From contig FLQS01000005.1 of the NCBI GenBank assembly GCA_900078375.1, positions 95,270-159,269 of the forward strand: 64,000 nucleotides of DNA. Reading direction: 5' to 3'. Shown piece by piece: positions 27,505 to 36,601 of this stretch. The notes under the pieces are model-generated. The model was not told the DNA's origin. It saw only the letters and a program-made list of their open reading frames with translations, and searched no databases. The first letter of the stretch is position 1. Each line of letters begins with the position of its first letter. Made by a program: the position numbers and the translations under genes. The stretch is from an uncultured Mycobacterium sp. Its GTDB lineage: Bacteria; Actinomycetota; Actinomycetes; Mycobacteriales; Mycobacteriaceae.

Positions 27505-28762
27505 TCCGCCCCTCGGCTGCCGCCAGGGCGATATCGGTGCGGAAGTGGCTGCCGGGCAAGCGAATCGAGGACACCGTTCGGTAGGTGGCTTCGCGCGCGG
27601 CCACCAGGTCGGCACCGGTGCCGACGACCGAGAGCACCCGTCCGCCAGACGAGATGACCGCACCGTCGTCACGGCGCGCGGTGCCGGCGTGCAGCACACC
27701 GGCGCCTTCCGATCCGGTGATCACGTCACCGACCCGGGGGCGGCCCGGATAGTTCTCGGCGGCCACCACGACGGTCACGGCGTACCCGTCGTGCCAGCCC
27801 AGCGGGCCGAAGTCGGCCAGTGTTCCGGTAGCCGTGGCATGCAGCAGCTGACCCAGCGGGGATTCCAGCAGCGCCAGCACGGCCTGTGTCTCGGGATCGC
27901 CGAACCGGCAGTTGAATTCGACCACCGCGGGGCCGGAAGACGTCATCGCCAGCCCCGCATACAGCAGCCCGGAGAACGGGCAACCACGCCGAACAAGTTC
28001 GGCGGCAACGGGTTCGACGACACCGCTGACGATGGCGGCCGTCGCTTCGGCAGGCAACCACGGCAGCGGTGAATACGCGCCCATACCACCGGTGTTGGGC
28101 CCGGCGTCGTTGTCGCCGACCCGCTTGAAGTCCTGGGCGGGCAACATTGGGACGACGGTCGCACCGTCGACCAGACAGAACAGCGACACCTCGGGTCCGT
28201 CGAGGAAGGACTCCAGCAGTACCGGATGCCCGGAGTCCAGCAGCGAGGCCGCATGCGCGCGGGCCACGTCGCGGTCGGCGGTCACCACCACGCCCTTGCC
28301 CGCGGCCAGCCCATCGTCCTTGACCACCCAGGCCGGTTGTCCCGCGGCAGGCCCGAAGCGGTCCATCGCGGCGTCCAGGCGCGCGGGGTTGTCGACCGTC
28401 TCGCTGCCGGCGGTGCGCACACCGGCGGCGGCCATCACGTCTTTGGCGAACGCTTTGGAGCCTTCGATTCGGGCGGCATCCTTCGACGGGCCGAAGCACG
28501 CGATGCCTGCGGCGCGCACCGCGTCGGCCACCCCGAGAACGAGCGGCACTTCGGGGCCGATGATCACCAGGTCAACCGCGAGCTTGCGAGCCAGTGCGGT
28601 GACTGCCTCGGCGGAGGTGACGTCGACGTCGTGCTGCTCAGCGACCGTCGAGGTGCCGGCGTTACCGGGCGCGACAGCCAGGAAGTCGACGCAGGGATCT
28701 TTGCGCAGGCCCAGCAGCAGGGCATGTTCGCGGGCACCGGATCCGATCACGAGGACGCGCAC
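27491..28762 (-). CDS. purD: Phosphoribosylamine-glycine ligase (GAR synthetase)
   Basis: PurD (423 residues) joins glycine to phosphoribosylamine with ATP in step two of purine synthesis. The ATP-grasp protein starts [13 protein letters not shown] and shows [26 protein letters not shown] and the nucleotide-binding [17 protein letters not shown] short gap (27 bases) separates it from the carboxyltransferase upstream. The P450 overlap at the 3' end leaves no room for a terminator between these convergent genes. Confidence 0.97.
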   Translation of the reverse strand: MRVLVIGSGAREHALLLGLRKDPCVDFLAVAPGNAGTSTVAEQHDVDVTSAEAVTALARKLAVDLVIIGPEVPLVLGVADAVRAAGIACFGPSKDAARIEGSKAFAKDVMAAAGVRTAGSETVDNPARLDAAMDRFGPAAGQPAWVVKDDGLAAGKGVVVTADRDVARAHAASLLDSGHPVLLESFLDGPEVSLFCLVDGATVVPMLPAQDFKRVGDNDAGPNTGGMGAYSPLPWLPAEATAAIVSGVVEPVAAELVRRGCPFSGLLYAGLAMTSSGPAVVEFNCRFGDPETQAVLALLESPLGQLLHATATGTLADFGPLGWHDGYAVTVVVAAENYPGRPRVGDVITGSEGAGVLHAGTARRDDGAVISSGGRVLSVVGTGADLVAAREATYRTVSSIRLPGSHFRTDIALAAAEGRITLA

Positions 28763-28789
28763 AGGTTCACACCCTATCGCCCGCCCCCG

Positions 28790-30328
28790 CTACCAGGTGT
28801 CGACGAACCGCCTTAGCGGCGGGAGTTCGCCGCGCGCAGTCGCGGCGGTCAGCGTGGCGGCGATCAAGCCACGGGTCTGCGCCGGGTCGATGACGTCGTC
28901 GACCTCGAAGACCTGGGCGGCGTTGAGAGCTTTGGCGTTCTCCTCCATCGCCGCGGTGGCCTCCCGTACCCGCTGTTCACGCTCGGCCTCGTCGTCGATG
29001 GCTTCCAGCTCCTTGCGCATGCCGAGTCGCACCGCACCCTCGAGTCCCATCGGGCCGAGGTGAGCCCCGGACCAGGCCACGGTGAGCAGTGGCTCGTGCA
29101 GGCTGCCCCCGGTCATCGCCTGCGCACCGAGGCCGTAGCCGCGGCGCAGGATCACCGCCACGAGCGGCACCCGAATCGCGGCGCCGGCGACCAGCATCCG
29201 CGAGGCGCGCCGGACCAGCGCCTCGGCTTCGGCAGCCGGGCCGACCATGTAGCCGGGGCAGTCGATGAGCGAGACGACGGGCAGACCGAAGGTGTCGCAC
29301 AGTTGCAGGAAGCGCGCCGCTTTGTCGGCGGCCGCGGCGGTGATCGCGCCGGCCATGACCATCGTGTTGTTGGCGATGACGCCGACCGGGCGGCCTTCGA
29401 TCCGGGCCAGCGCGGTGACCATCTCGGGCGCGAATTTCTCCCGCAGGAAGGTGACGGAGTCCTCGTCGGCGAGGGTCTCGATGATCGGCGCGATCGGATA
29501 GGCGCGCCGGGCCCGCTCGGGAATGACTGTGCGCAAGGAGGTTTGGTCAGCAGCCGGGCCGGGCGGTGTGCTGCCCTGGAAGTACCCGATGAGACGCTTG
29601 GTGACCGCGACGGCCTCGGCTTCGTCGGCGACGACGACGTCGACGACACCGTTGGGTGATTGCACCGAGATGGGGCCGACGTCGTCGGGCGCGACATCGC
29701 CGAGTCCGCCCCCGGCGATCATCGCAGGCCCACCCATGCCGATCGAGGTGTCGGCGGTGGCCACGATCAGATCCGAGCAGCCGGCGATCACCGCGTTGCC
29801 GGCGAAGCAACGCCCCTTCACGACCGCGATACGCGGCACCACGCCGGATAACGCCGCCCACAGCTTGAAGGCGCGCGTCTCCAACGACGACACCGCGGGG
29901 TAGTCGGTGTCGCCGGGCCGGCCACCCCCGCCCTCGGCGAAGAAGACAGTGGGCAGCCGCATCCGTTCGATGAGTTCGAAGAGCCGGTCCTTTTTGCGGT
30001 GCCCGAACACGCCCTGGGTGCCGGCCAGCACCGTGTAGTCGTAGGACAGCACCGCGCACGGGTGACCGTTGATCTGGGCCGTGCCGGCGATCAGGCCGTC
30101 GGCCGGCGTCCGCGCGATCAGGTCGTCGACGTCGCGGCGGCGGCGCTGGGCGGCGATCGCGAACCGCCCGTACTCGACGAAGGAATCCGCATCCACCAGG
30201 TCGGCGATGTTCTCCCGGGCCGTTCGCCCGCCGGCGGCATGCCGGCGGGCGACCGCGTCGGGGCGGGCCGCGTCCTCGGTCAGTGCGCGCCGGCGCAGCA
30301 GTTCGGCGAGGTCGGGGCGTTCCGTCAT
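28790..30328 (-). CDS. Acyl-CoA carboxylase, carboxyltransferase (beta) subunit-like
   Basis: The 512-residue protein has two crotonase-fold carboxyltransferase halves (IAVVKGRCFAGNAVIAGCSD; LIDCPGYMVGPAAEAEALVRR; RRGYGLGAQAMTGG). It would move carboxyl from biotin to an acyl-CoA. It differs from the main mycobacterial AccD4/5/6 in lacking a standard zinc ribbon, and no biotin-carrier alpha subunit is adjacent. It may partner with an AccA encoded elsewhere. Geranyl- or methylcrotonyl-type substrates are possible. It is divergent from the CYP125-like gene. Confidence 0.85.
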   Translation of the reverse strand: MTERPDLAELLRRRALTEDAARPDAVARRHAAGGRTARENIADLVDADSFVEYGRFAIAAQRRRRDVDDLIARTPADGLIAGTAQINGHPCAVLSYDYTVLAGTQGVFGHRKKDRLFELIERMRLPTVFFAEGGGGRPGDTDYPAVSSLETRAFKLWAALSGVVPRIAVVKGRCFAGNAVIAGCSDLIVATADTSIGMGGPAMIAGGGLGDVAPDDVGPISVQSPNGVVDVVVADEAEAVAVTKRLIGYFQGSTPPGPAADQTSLRTVIPERARRAYPIAPIIETLADEDSVTFLREKFAPEMVTALARIEGRPVGVIANNTMVMAGAITAAAADKAARFLQLCDTFGLPVVSLIDCPGYMVGPAAEAEALVRRASRMLVAGAAIRVPLVAVILRRGYGLGAQAMTGGSLHEPLLTVAWSGAHLGPMGLEGAVRLGMRKELEAIDDEAEREQRVREATAAMEENAKALNAAQVFEVDDVIDPAQTRGLIAATLTAATARGELPPLRRFVDTW

Positions 30329-30345
30329 GAACTGAAGCTAGCGGG

Positions 30346-30370
30346 CATACACTCAGCATTAAGGTGTATG
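30346..30370. promoter_or_regulatory. Inverted repeat CATACAC-N11-GTGTATG, operator candidate
   Basis: Perfect seven-base arms lie in the 87-base space between the divergent carboxyltransferase and CYP125-like genes, 18 bases upstream of the carboxyltransferase ATG. The size and position suit a TetR or GntR dimer. The TetR at 31754, downstream of the P450, is a candidate ligand. Confidence 0.5.
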
Positions 30371-30415
30371 GTCAATGCCAAGGTGCGCTACATCACATGA
30401 ACAGCGAGGTAGATC

Positions 30416-31687
30416 ATGACCACCGCCAGCGTGTGCCCGTTCGGAGCCGACCCCAATTCCCGGGTCGCTTCGCTCCTGCCCTCCGGCTTCGACTTCACCG
30501 ACCCTGACCTGCTGCTGCACGGAATGCCCGTCGCCCAATTCGCGCGGCTCCGCGAGACCGCGCCGGTGTGGTGGAACGAGCAGGCCCCGGGCAGCTCGGT
30601 CTTCGACGACGGTGGCTACTGGGTGATCACCAAGCACCGCGATATCCGCGACATCTCCCGCGACGGCCACCTCTGGTCGACCAACAAGCAGGGCGTGGTG
30701 ATGCGCTTCGCCGACGACATGACCAAGGATCAGATCGAGATCACCAAGGCGCTGCTGATCAACCACGACGCACCGGAGCACACCCGCCTGCGCAAGCTGG
30801 TCTCGCGGCTGTTCACCCCGCGCGCGGTGGCCAAGCTGGAGGAGAAGCTGGCCGATGCCGCCCGCGACATCGTGGCCGCGGCAGCCAAGAAGGACACCGG
30901 GGAATTCGTCGACGACATCGCGATGCAGCTGCCGCTGCTGGCGATCGCCGACTTGCTCGGTGTGCCGGAAGCCGACCGCCAGAAGCTCTTTCACTGGACC
31001 AACAGCATCATGAACACCGACGACCCGGACTTCGACGAAGATCCGATCGTCGCCAACGCCGAGCTGATGGGTTACGCGTACTCGATGGCCGAGCAGCGCA
31101 GGCAATGCCCGGCCGACGACATCGTCACCCGTCTGGTCCAGGCCGATATCGATGGTGAGTCGCTGTCCGAGGTCGAGTTCGCGTTCTTCGTCATCTTGCT
31201 CGCGGTGGCCGGCAATGAGACCACGCGCAACGCCATGACCCACGGGATGAACGCCTTCTTCGAAAACCCCGACCAGTGGGAGCTTTTCAAGCGCGAGCGG
31301 CCCGTGACCACCGCCGACGAGATCGTCCGCTGGGCCACCCCGGTGCACTGCTTCCAGCGCACCGCGCTGCAGGACGTCGAACTCGGTGGCGTCACGATCC
31401 GGGAGGGTCAGCGAGCGGGCCTGTTCTACAGCTCGGCCAATTACGACGAGGAAGTCTTCGAGGACCCGTTCACGTTCAACATCCTGCGTGACCCGAACCC
31501 ACACCTCGGGTTCGGCGGCAACGGAGCGCACTTCTGCATCGGGGCCAACCTCGCGCGCATGGAGATCAAGCTGATCTTCGACGAGATCGCCAACCAGATC
31601 CCGGACATCAGCAAGGTCGGTGAGCCGCAGCGGCTGCGGTCGGGCTGGATCAATGGGGTCAAAGAACTGCCTGTCGCGTATCACTGA
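30416..31687 (+). CDS. Cytochrome P450, CYP125-like
   Basis: The 423-residue P450 strongly resembles CYP125: LPSGFDFTDPDLLLHGMPVA, ETAPVWWNEQ, AGNETTRNAMTHGM, and the heme loop HLGFGGNGAHFCIGANLARM. CYP125A1 hydroxylates C26(27) of cholest-4-en-3-one in M. tuberculosis. This gene is outside the usual cholesterol locus and looks like a paralog, so related sterol or branched alkyl side chains are likely. The ATG at 30416 has GAGGTAG nearby. It is divergent from an acyl-CoA carboxyltransferase and followed by a TetR. Confidence 0.9.
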   Translation: MTTASVCPFGADPNSRVASLLPSGFDFTDPDLLLHGMPVAQFARLRETAPVWWNEQAPGSSVFDDGGYWVITKHRDIRDISRDGHLWSTNKQGVVMRFADDMTKDQIEITKALLINHDAPEHTRLRKLVSRLFTPRAVAKLEEKLADAARDIVAAAAKKDTGEFVDDIAMQLPLLAIADLLGVPEADRQKLFHWTNSIMNTDDPDFDEDPIVANAELMGYAYSMAEQRRQCPADDIVTRLVQADIDGESLSEVEFAFFVILLAVAGNETTRNAMTHGMNAFFENPDQWELFKRERPVTTADEIVRWATPVHCFQRTALQDVELGGVTIREGQRAGLFYSSANYDEEVFEDPFTFNILRDPNPHLGFGGNGAHFCIGANLARMEIKLIFDEIANQIPDISKVGEPQRLRSGWINGVKELPVAYH

Positions 31688-31699
31688 CGCGGGGGCCCC

Positions 31700-31734
31700 G
31701 ATAGCATCCCGGGTCATGGGCTACCCGGGCTATC
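31700..31734. promoter_or_regulatory. Interrupted hairpin/inverted repeat before the TetR
   Basis: CCCGGGT (31708-31714) pairs with ACCCGGG (31723-31729) around an eight-base loop. GATAG (31700-31704) pairs with CTATC (31730-31734) outside it, with a three-base bulge on the left. It sits in the 66-base gap between the P450 stop and the TetR GTG, so it could end P450 transcription or bind the TetR product. There is no U-tract. Confidence 0.45.
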
Positions 31735-31753
31735 CGCGAGTCGGCGGCTGATC

Positions 31754-32377
31754 GTGCGGACGCATGGCTGGTCGGGATCAGCACCCGCCACCGACGAAGA
31801 AGCGGTCGCCCGGATTCTGGCTGCCGCGAACAGCGCCATCGACGCCCGAGGCGCCGACTTGAGCATCGCCGACGTGGCCCGCACCCTCGGGGTGACGCGC
31901 CAGACGGTGTACCGCTACTTCCCCAGCACCGACGCGCTGCTGCAGGCCGCGGCCATGGCGTCCGCGGCCGGATTCCTCGACCGGATGGCCGCGCATCTGT
32001 CCGGCATCACCGACCCGGCCGAGGCGGTCACCGAGGGTATTGCGGCAGCGGTGGAAGCGCTGCCGCACGACAAACATATGGGCCTGCTGCTCGGGCCGGA
32101 ACGCGTCGGCGCGTTCAGCGCCGAGGTCACCTCGGATGTCGCGCTGGCGTTCGCCGGCTCGCTGCTGCGCCGCTTCGACGTCGATTGGGCCGCACACGGA
32201 TTCAGTGATAGCGATCTCGACGAGCTGGGTGAGCATCTGCTGCGGATCGTCCAGTCGTTCATGGTGGACCCTGGCCGCCCTCCGCGGCAGGGAGACGAGT
32301 TGCGCCGGTATCTGCGCCGCTGGGTGGGTGCGGCCCTGCTCAGCCTGGACCGCCCGTCAACGAGCACGCGCGGTTAG
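31754..32377 (+). CDS. TetR-family regulator
   Basis: The 207-residue regulator has a well-defined HTH (VARTLGVTRQTVYRYFPS). The C-terminal domain shows no recognised ligand motif. The start is GTG 31754, without a clear ribosome site. It lies directly downstream of the CYP125-like gene and probably controls it. Its stop overlaps the convergent small membrane-protein gene by four bases. Confidence 0.83.
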   Translation: MRTHGWSGSAPATDEEAVARILAAANSAIDARGADLSIADVARTLGVTRQTVYRYFPSTDALLQAAAMASAAGFLDRMAAHLSGITDPAEAVTEGIAAAVEALPHDKHMGLLLGPERVGAFSAEVTSDVALAFAGSLLRRFDVDWAAHGFSDSDLDELGEHLLRIVQSFMVDPGRPPRQGDELRRYLRRWVGAALLSLDRPSTSTRG

Positions 32378-32667
32378 GGAGCGGGCGCGCTGTCCTGTAC
32401 CTGAGCATTCAACGGCATGGAAGTCGCGGCGTGGCCGATGTTCTCGGCCAGCACCGGGCCGGGCCACATCATGGCGGCAAAGATCGCGCAGACGGACACC
32501 ACCGGCGGGCAGAGCACTATCACCGTCGTGTCGACGGCCTTCACCCATTGCGATACCTGACGAACGACCTTGGCCTGCTTGGGCGCTGGTTCCGCCCACA
32601 GGCTGAGCATGGTCGGGGCAGTCCACGAGTCGGCAGTCCACGATTCATACGCGGTCATAGAAGTCAT
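32374..32667 (-). CDS. Small membrane protein, unknown function
   Basis: A 97-residue protein with one hydrophobic segment (VIVLCPPVVSVCAIFAAMMW) in its second half and a Trp-rich start (YESWTADSWTAPTMLSLW). No family is recognised. ATG 32667 is preferred to a GTG 66 bases upstream because the extra residues are polar and lack support. It is divergent from an AraC gene, with an inverted repeat between them. Confidence 0.5.
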   Translation of the reverse strand: MTSMTAYESWTADSWTAPTMLSLWAEPAPKQAKVVRQVSQWVKAVDTTVIVLCPPVVSVCAIFAAMMWPGPVLAENIGHAATSMPLNAQVQDSAPAP

Positions 32668-32729
32668 TGCCACTCCTGCCCTTGGATCGAGGCCCGAGGC
32701 GCTCGATTTCACTTTGGTAACACTGGTGC

Positions 32730-32751
32730 ACAAATGTCACATTTGTGACAC
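32730..32751. promoter_or_regulatory. Nested inverted repeats, operator candidate
   Basis: CACAAATG-TCA-CATTTGTG (32730-32748) is a perfect 8-3-8 dyad, and TGTCAC-ATTT-GTGACA (32736-32751) is a second 6-4-6 dyad sharing its bases. They lie about 63 bases upstream of the small membrane-protein start and about 64 bases before the AraC start. The half-site order is the reverse of the CRP consensus (TGTGA-N6-TCACA), so CRP is not the obvious binder. Confidence 0.5.
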
Positions 32752-32814
32752 GGCCAGATAACCGTTTGCGATCTGCGCGTTTCCTTACCGTTGTCTTACT
32801 GACCTCTTTGTTAT

Positions 32815-33681
32815 ATGCCAAGGATTACGCTGGGCCGCGTGAGCCCGGAATCGGCAGGTCCGTTCCTGCACCATCCGGGACCGCCTCTGTCGCAGCACAT
32901 CAGCTACATCGGCTACTGGCAGCACATCGCCGGGGAACCACACCGCAGCACGGCACTGCCCCGTGGCGCGGTGACGATCGTCATCGAACTCAGCGGCCGG
33001 GAACAGATGGAGTTCGCCGCCGTCGGCGAGCCGGCGCTGCAGGTTCCGGCGGCGATCGTCACGGGCGCGGGCACCACGTCCTATGTCACGCGGATCGACC
33101 CGGGCCAGACCGTGATGACGGTGCACTTCCGCCCGGCTGGCGCCCGAGCGTTCCTCAGGCTGCCGCTGAGCGAGCTGCAAGATTGCTGCATCGGCATCGA
33201 CGACATCTTCGGTGCGTCGTCGCGCACCTTGCGGGAGCGACTCACCGAGACCACATCGGCCAGCGGCCGGGTGGCACTGGTCGAGCAATTCCTGTTGAGT
33301 CACATGCAGTTTCACGACGAACGGCTATACCGACTGCTGGCCCGCCTGGACGCCGAACCGTCCATCACGGTGGCCGAAGTCTGCGCGCTGACCGCCCTGT
33401 CACCCAAACGGCTGACGGCATTGTTCGGCGCCGACGTCGGGCTCACCCCGAAGACGTACCTGCGCGTGCGGCGACTACAGGCCGCCCTGCGCCGGCTGGC
33501 GGCGGGCACGCAACACGGCGCGGACATCGCGGCCGATCTCGGTTACTTCGACCAGGCTCATTTCGTGCGCGACTTCCGCAGCTTGACCGCCATCACCCCC
33601 AGCCAGTACCCGCGCCGCCGGGCGAGCCTGCCCAGCCACCTGATGGCCGAAATGTACAAGCCGACCGCCACGGCAGGCTGA
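32815..33681 (+). CDS. AraC-family transcriptional regulator
   Basis: The 288-residue protein has a sensory N-terminal domain with a DUF6597-like start (LHHPGPPLSQHISYIGYWQH) and a C-terminal double HTH ending DLGYFDQAHFVRDFRSL-TAITPSQY, the AraC signature. ATG 32815 lacks a ribosome site. GTG 32839 is preceded by TACGCT at -10 spacing and is a leaderless alternative. The target is unknown; the neighbouring methyltransferase is 12 bases downstream. Confidence 0.85.
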   Translation: MPRITLGRVSPESAGPFLHHPGPPLSQHISYIGYWQHIAGEPHRSTALPRGAVTIVIELSGREQMEFAAVGEPALQVPAAIVTGAGTTSYVTRIDPGQTVMTVHFRPAGARAFLRLPLSELQDCCIGIDDIFGASSRTLRERLTETTSASGRVALVEQFLLSHMQFHDERLYRLLARLDAEPSITVAEVCALTALSPKRLTALFGADVGLTPKTYLRVRRLQAALRRLAAGTQHGADIAADLGYFDQAHFVRDFRSLTAITPSQYPRRRASLPSHLMAEMYKPTATAG

Positions 33682-33693
33682 CACCATCGGGAC

Positions 33694-34518
33694 ATGGAAT
33701 CCAGACGAGACGCGGTGGCCGACACCGGACTGCTGGTGGCCGCGATCCGGGCCCGTGAATCGACCCGCGAGGATCGGCTCTTCACCGATCCCCTCGCCGA
33801 CAAACTCGCCGGCGAAGCCGGCCACCGGATCCTCGATACGGCACTGGCCACCTCGGGTGAGCGCACCACCATGCAGATCGTGGTGCGCACCCGATTCTGG
33901 GACGACGCTCTGCTGCACGCGGTCTCGTCCTGCCGGCAGGTCGTGCTGGTCGCCGCGGGCATGGATGCCCGGGCCTACCGGCTGAACTGGCCGGCGGGCA
34001 CCGAGGTATTCGAACTCGACCAGCCGGCCGTCATCGCGGCGAAAAACGCGCTACTGGCCGACGACATCCCCTCGTGCAGGCGGGTGACGATCGGGGTCGA
34101 CCTCGCCGACGACTGGCCGGCAGCGCTGCGGGCGGCCGGCTTCGACGCCACGGCGCCATCGGTGTGGCTGACCGAAGGGCTGCTGCAGTACCTGGACGAA
34201 GCAGCGGTGCGTCGACTCGTCGAGCGCATCGACGCGTTATCGGCGGCGGGGTCGGTGCTCTGCTACGACATCGTCGGCAAGTCGTTGTTGGAAGCCCCGT
34301 TCATGGCCGAGCTGCTGAAGTCGATGGCCGACAACGGAGCGCCCTGGCTGTTCGGCACCGACGACCCCGCGGAATTGGTGCGGGTTCACGGGTGGTCGGC
34401 CGACGTCACCGACATCGCCGAACCCGGCAACCGGTGGAACCGCTGGTACGCCCCGGTCACGGCGGCCGGCGTAGCGGACGCACCGCGCGGCTACTTCGTC
34501 GTCGCGACGAAGTCCTAG
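33694..34518 (+). CDS. SAM-dependent methyltransferase, LCM-like (TIGR00027 type)
   Basis: The 274-residue methyltransferase belongs to the large mycobacterial family related to leucine carboxyl methyltransferases: RDAVADTGLLVAAIRA at the start, SAM-binding VVLVAAGMDARAYRL, FELDQPAVIAAK and the WLTEGLLQYL motif. Members mostly have unknown small-molecule or polyketide substrates. It probably shares a transcript with the AraC regulator and overlaps the convergent decarboxylase-like gene by four bases. Confidence 0.9.
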   Translation: MESRRDAVADTGLLVAAIRARESTREDRLFTDPLADKLAGEAGHRILDTALATSGERTTMQIVVRTRFWDDALLHAVSSCRQVVLVAAGMDARAYRLNWPAGTEVFELDQPAVIAAKNALLADDIPSCRRVTIGVDLADDWPAALRAAGFDATAPSVWLTEGLLQYLDEAAVRRLVERIDALSAAGSVLCYDIVGKSLLEAPFMAELLKSMADNGAPWLFGTDDPAELVRVHGWSADVTDIAEPGNRWNRWYAPVTAAGVADAPRGYFVVATKS

Positions 34519-34952
34519 TCGTCGAGCTTCTTGCCGCTGTGCATCTTGAGGGCGTCGTTGACGTTCGCCTTCTTGTCCTCGGCTTGGCCGGCTTCGGCGG
34601 CCTTCTTCCGCTTGGCCGTGACCTTGGTGACCGCCCCGTCCAGCTTCGAGCCAAGCGGGAAACCGAGGTAGTGCGTCAGGAAGATCGCCATCTCCTTGAG
34701 CTCCTCGGGTGTGAGCTCCTCGTTGTGCAGGGCGGCGTTGGCCTGGATCTCGGCCAGATCCGAGATACCGAGGGCCGTGACGACGGTCAGCGTCATGATG
34801 CGCTTGTCCCGCATCGTCAATCCGGGTCGCGTCCAGATGGTGCCGAACAGGTGGTCGGCAGTGAGTGCGAAGTAGTCGCCCGGCGAGTCGGGCATCTCCC
34901 AGCCGTAGACCTCGTTCATTTTCTCCAGGCCCTTGCGGCGCAACTCGTCCAT
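34515..34952 (-). CDS. Carboxymuconolactone decarboxylase-family protein (Rv0771-like)
   Basis: The 145-residue protein is an all-helical CMD/AhpD-fold member (LTMRDKRIMTLTVVTALG, EIQANAALHNEELTPEEL). It has no CxxC pair, so the AhpD-type disulfide chemistry is absent and a decarboxylase/lactone-type role is more likely. ATG 34952 has GGAG five bases upstream. A GTG at 34958 overlaps the previous stop, but its ribosome site would touch the start codon. It is last in the aldA-SDR-dehydrogenase operon. Confidence 0.85.
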   Translation of the reverse strand: MDELRRKGLEKMNEVYGWEMPDSPGDYFALTADHLFGTIWTRPGLTMRDKRIMTLTVVTALGISDLAEIQANAALHNEELTPEELKEMAIFLTHYLGFPLGSKLDGAVTKVTAKRKKAAEAGQAEDKKANVNDALKMHSGKKLDD

Positions 34953-34954
34953 CG

Positions 34955-35803
34955 TCACTCCTTCGTGTGTGGGACACCGAGCCCGGCGGCCAGGTCCCGT
35001 AATGCGATCTCGGCCAGAGGCAGTTCCACACCCGTGGCCTCGCCGAGACCGAGTGCCAACTTCAAATCCTTCTCGGCCAGTCCGCGGGTGTGCATGAACA
35101 TGTCGTACACGAAGTGGTCGGACTGAAGCGGTTTGGTGTCATCGCGAACCATGATCGCACCGGGGCCGCCACTTTGAGCGTCGCTGTGCCGCACCACCCG
35201 CCCCAGCTTCTGCAGATCGATGCCGGCTGCCTCGGCGAGCCTGGACGCCTCGCACGCGGCCGTAAAGCCGATGAAGGTCAACATGTTTCGGGCGATCTTC
35301 ATCCGGGTTCCCGCTCCCGGTTCACCCGCGCGGACCACCATCGAGGCCCACTGTTTGAACACCGGCTTGACGAGTTCGTATGCGTCGTCATCCGCGCCGA
35401 CCATGACCGCCAGCTCGCCCTTGTCGGCAGCACCGGCGCCGCCGCTGACCGGAGCGTCGACAATGCGAATACCCTTGGGCCGCAGCCGGTCAGCCAGCTC
35501 AGCGGCCGTGTTGGGCTCGATCGTGGAATGGATCGCGATGACCGTTCCCGGCTTGGCGTGTTCGGCGAGCTGGGCCACCACATCGCGTACCTGCTCGTCG
35601 TTGAGCACGGTCACTTCGATCACATCTGCTTTCGCAACGTCGGCGACACTGTCCGCCAGCGTGGCCCCGAGTTCGGCCAGCGGCGTCATGGCCTCGGTGC
35701 GCACATCGAAGACGATGAGCCCGCCGGGCCACTCGACCAGCCGCTTGGCCATCGGCGCACCCTGGTTGCCCAGTCCGATGTATCCGACCTTCACGTCACT
35801 CAC
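34955..35803 (-). CDS. 3-hydroxyisobutyrate dehydrogenase-like protein (Rv0770-like)
   Basis: The 282-residue protein has the beta-hydroxyacid dehydrogenase pattern: VGYIGLGNQGAPMAKRLVE (NAD(P) site), VDAPVSGGAGAADKGEL (substrate loop), and GTRMKIARNML with the catalytic Lys. It oxidises a short hydroxyacid or reduces its aldehyde. The GTG at 35803 overlaps the SDR stop by four bases and fits the family N-terminus. Position 3 in the leftward aldA operon suggests joint action with the aldehyde dehydrogenase on a common route. Confidence 0.88.
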   Translation of the reverse strand: MSDVKVGYIGLGNQGAPMAKRLVEWPGGLIVFDVRTEAMTPLAELGATLADSVADVAKADVIEVTVLNDEQVRDVVAQLAEHAKPGTVIAIHSTIEPNTAAELADRLRPKGIRIVDAPVSGGAGAADKGELAVMVGADDDAYELVKPVFKQWASMVVRAGEPGAGTRMKIARNMLTFIGFTAACEASRLAEAAGIDLQKLGRVVRHSDAQSGGPGAIMVRDDTKPLQSDHFVYDMFMHTRGLAEKDLKLALGLGEATGVELPLAEIALRDLAAGLGVPHTKE

Positions 35804-36552
35804 GAGCGGAAGATCTGTCCGCCGTCGACATTGAAGATCTGGCCGGTGATCCACTTGGCCTGATCCGACAGCAGGAACAGACACATGCCAACCAGATCGT
35901 CGACTTCACCCATGCGCGACAACGGGATTCCCTTGACGATGTCGGCGACCATCTCCTGCGGGGTGGTGGTGCGGTTGGCCTCGGTGTTGATCGGGCCCGG
36001 CGCAATCGCGTTGATGCGGATGTTCTGGCCACCGAGTTCGGTCGCCAGCTGCTGGGTGAGGCTGTTCACCCCAGCCTTGGCCAGGCCGTAGAAGTTCGAG
36101 TACAGCCATGCCGCCGTGGACGATTGGTTGATGATCGCGCCGCCGCCGCGCTTGGCCATCTTCCGGTAGACCGCGCGGGTACACACCAGCGCGCCGTCGA
36201 GGTTCACGCTCATGAACTTCTTGTAGTAGTCCCAGTCCACCGTGATCAGGAAGTCCAGCTTCATCCCACCGAAGATCGCGGCGTTGTTCACCAGATAGTC
36301 GATACCGCCGAACTCGGCCAGCGTCTGATCCGCCATCGCCTTGGCCGACACCGGGTCGCTGACGTCGACGGGGAGCGCGAGCGCGGTGCCGCCTTCGCCT
36401 TTGATACCGTCGGCGACCTTCTGCGCGCCTTCGATATTGATGTCGGCGACCACCACGGCCGCACCCTCACGGGCGATGGACTCGGCATAGGCCTGACCGA
36501 TACCGCCGCCTGCGCCGGTGACGATGGCCACCTTGTCGTCGAACTGTCCCAT
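35800..36552 (-). CDS. Short-chain dehydrogenase (Rv0769-like)
   Basis: A 250-residue classical SDR: TGAGGGIG, NNAAIFGG, Ser in NQSSTAAW, YGLAK active site, and INAIAPGPINTEANR. It has an Asp (VADI) after the second strand, so NAD is the likely cofactor. It lies between aldA (49-base gap) and the HIBADH-like gene (four-base overlap). The substrate is not known. Confidence 0.9.
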   Translation of the reverse strand: MGQFDDKVAIVTGAGGGIGQAYAESIAREGAAVVVADINIEGAQKVADGIKGEGGTALALPVDVSDPVSAKAMADQTLAEFGGIDYLVNNAAIFGGMKLDFLITVDWDYYKKFMSVNLDGALVCTRAVYRKMAKRGGGAIINQSSTAAWLYSNFYGLAKAGVNSLTQQLATELGGQNIRINAIAPGPINTEANRTTTPQEMVADIVKGIPLSRMGEVDDLVGMCLFLLSDQAKWITGQIFNVDGGQIFRS

Positions 36553-36601
36553 GCTTGTTCCTCTCTAAGTTTCAGGTGTCATTGGGGCCACTGGGGGTGT
36601 A

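Noticed and set aside
32736..32751. A CRP binding site.
   Set aside because: The half-sites are TGTCAC and GTGACA, the reverse order of TGTGA-N6-TCACA.
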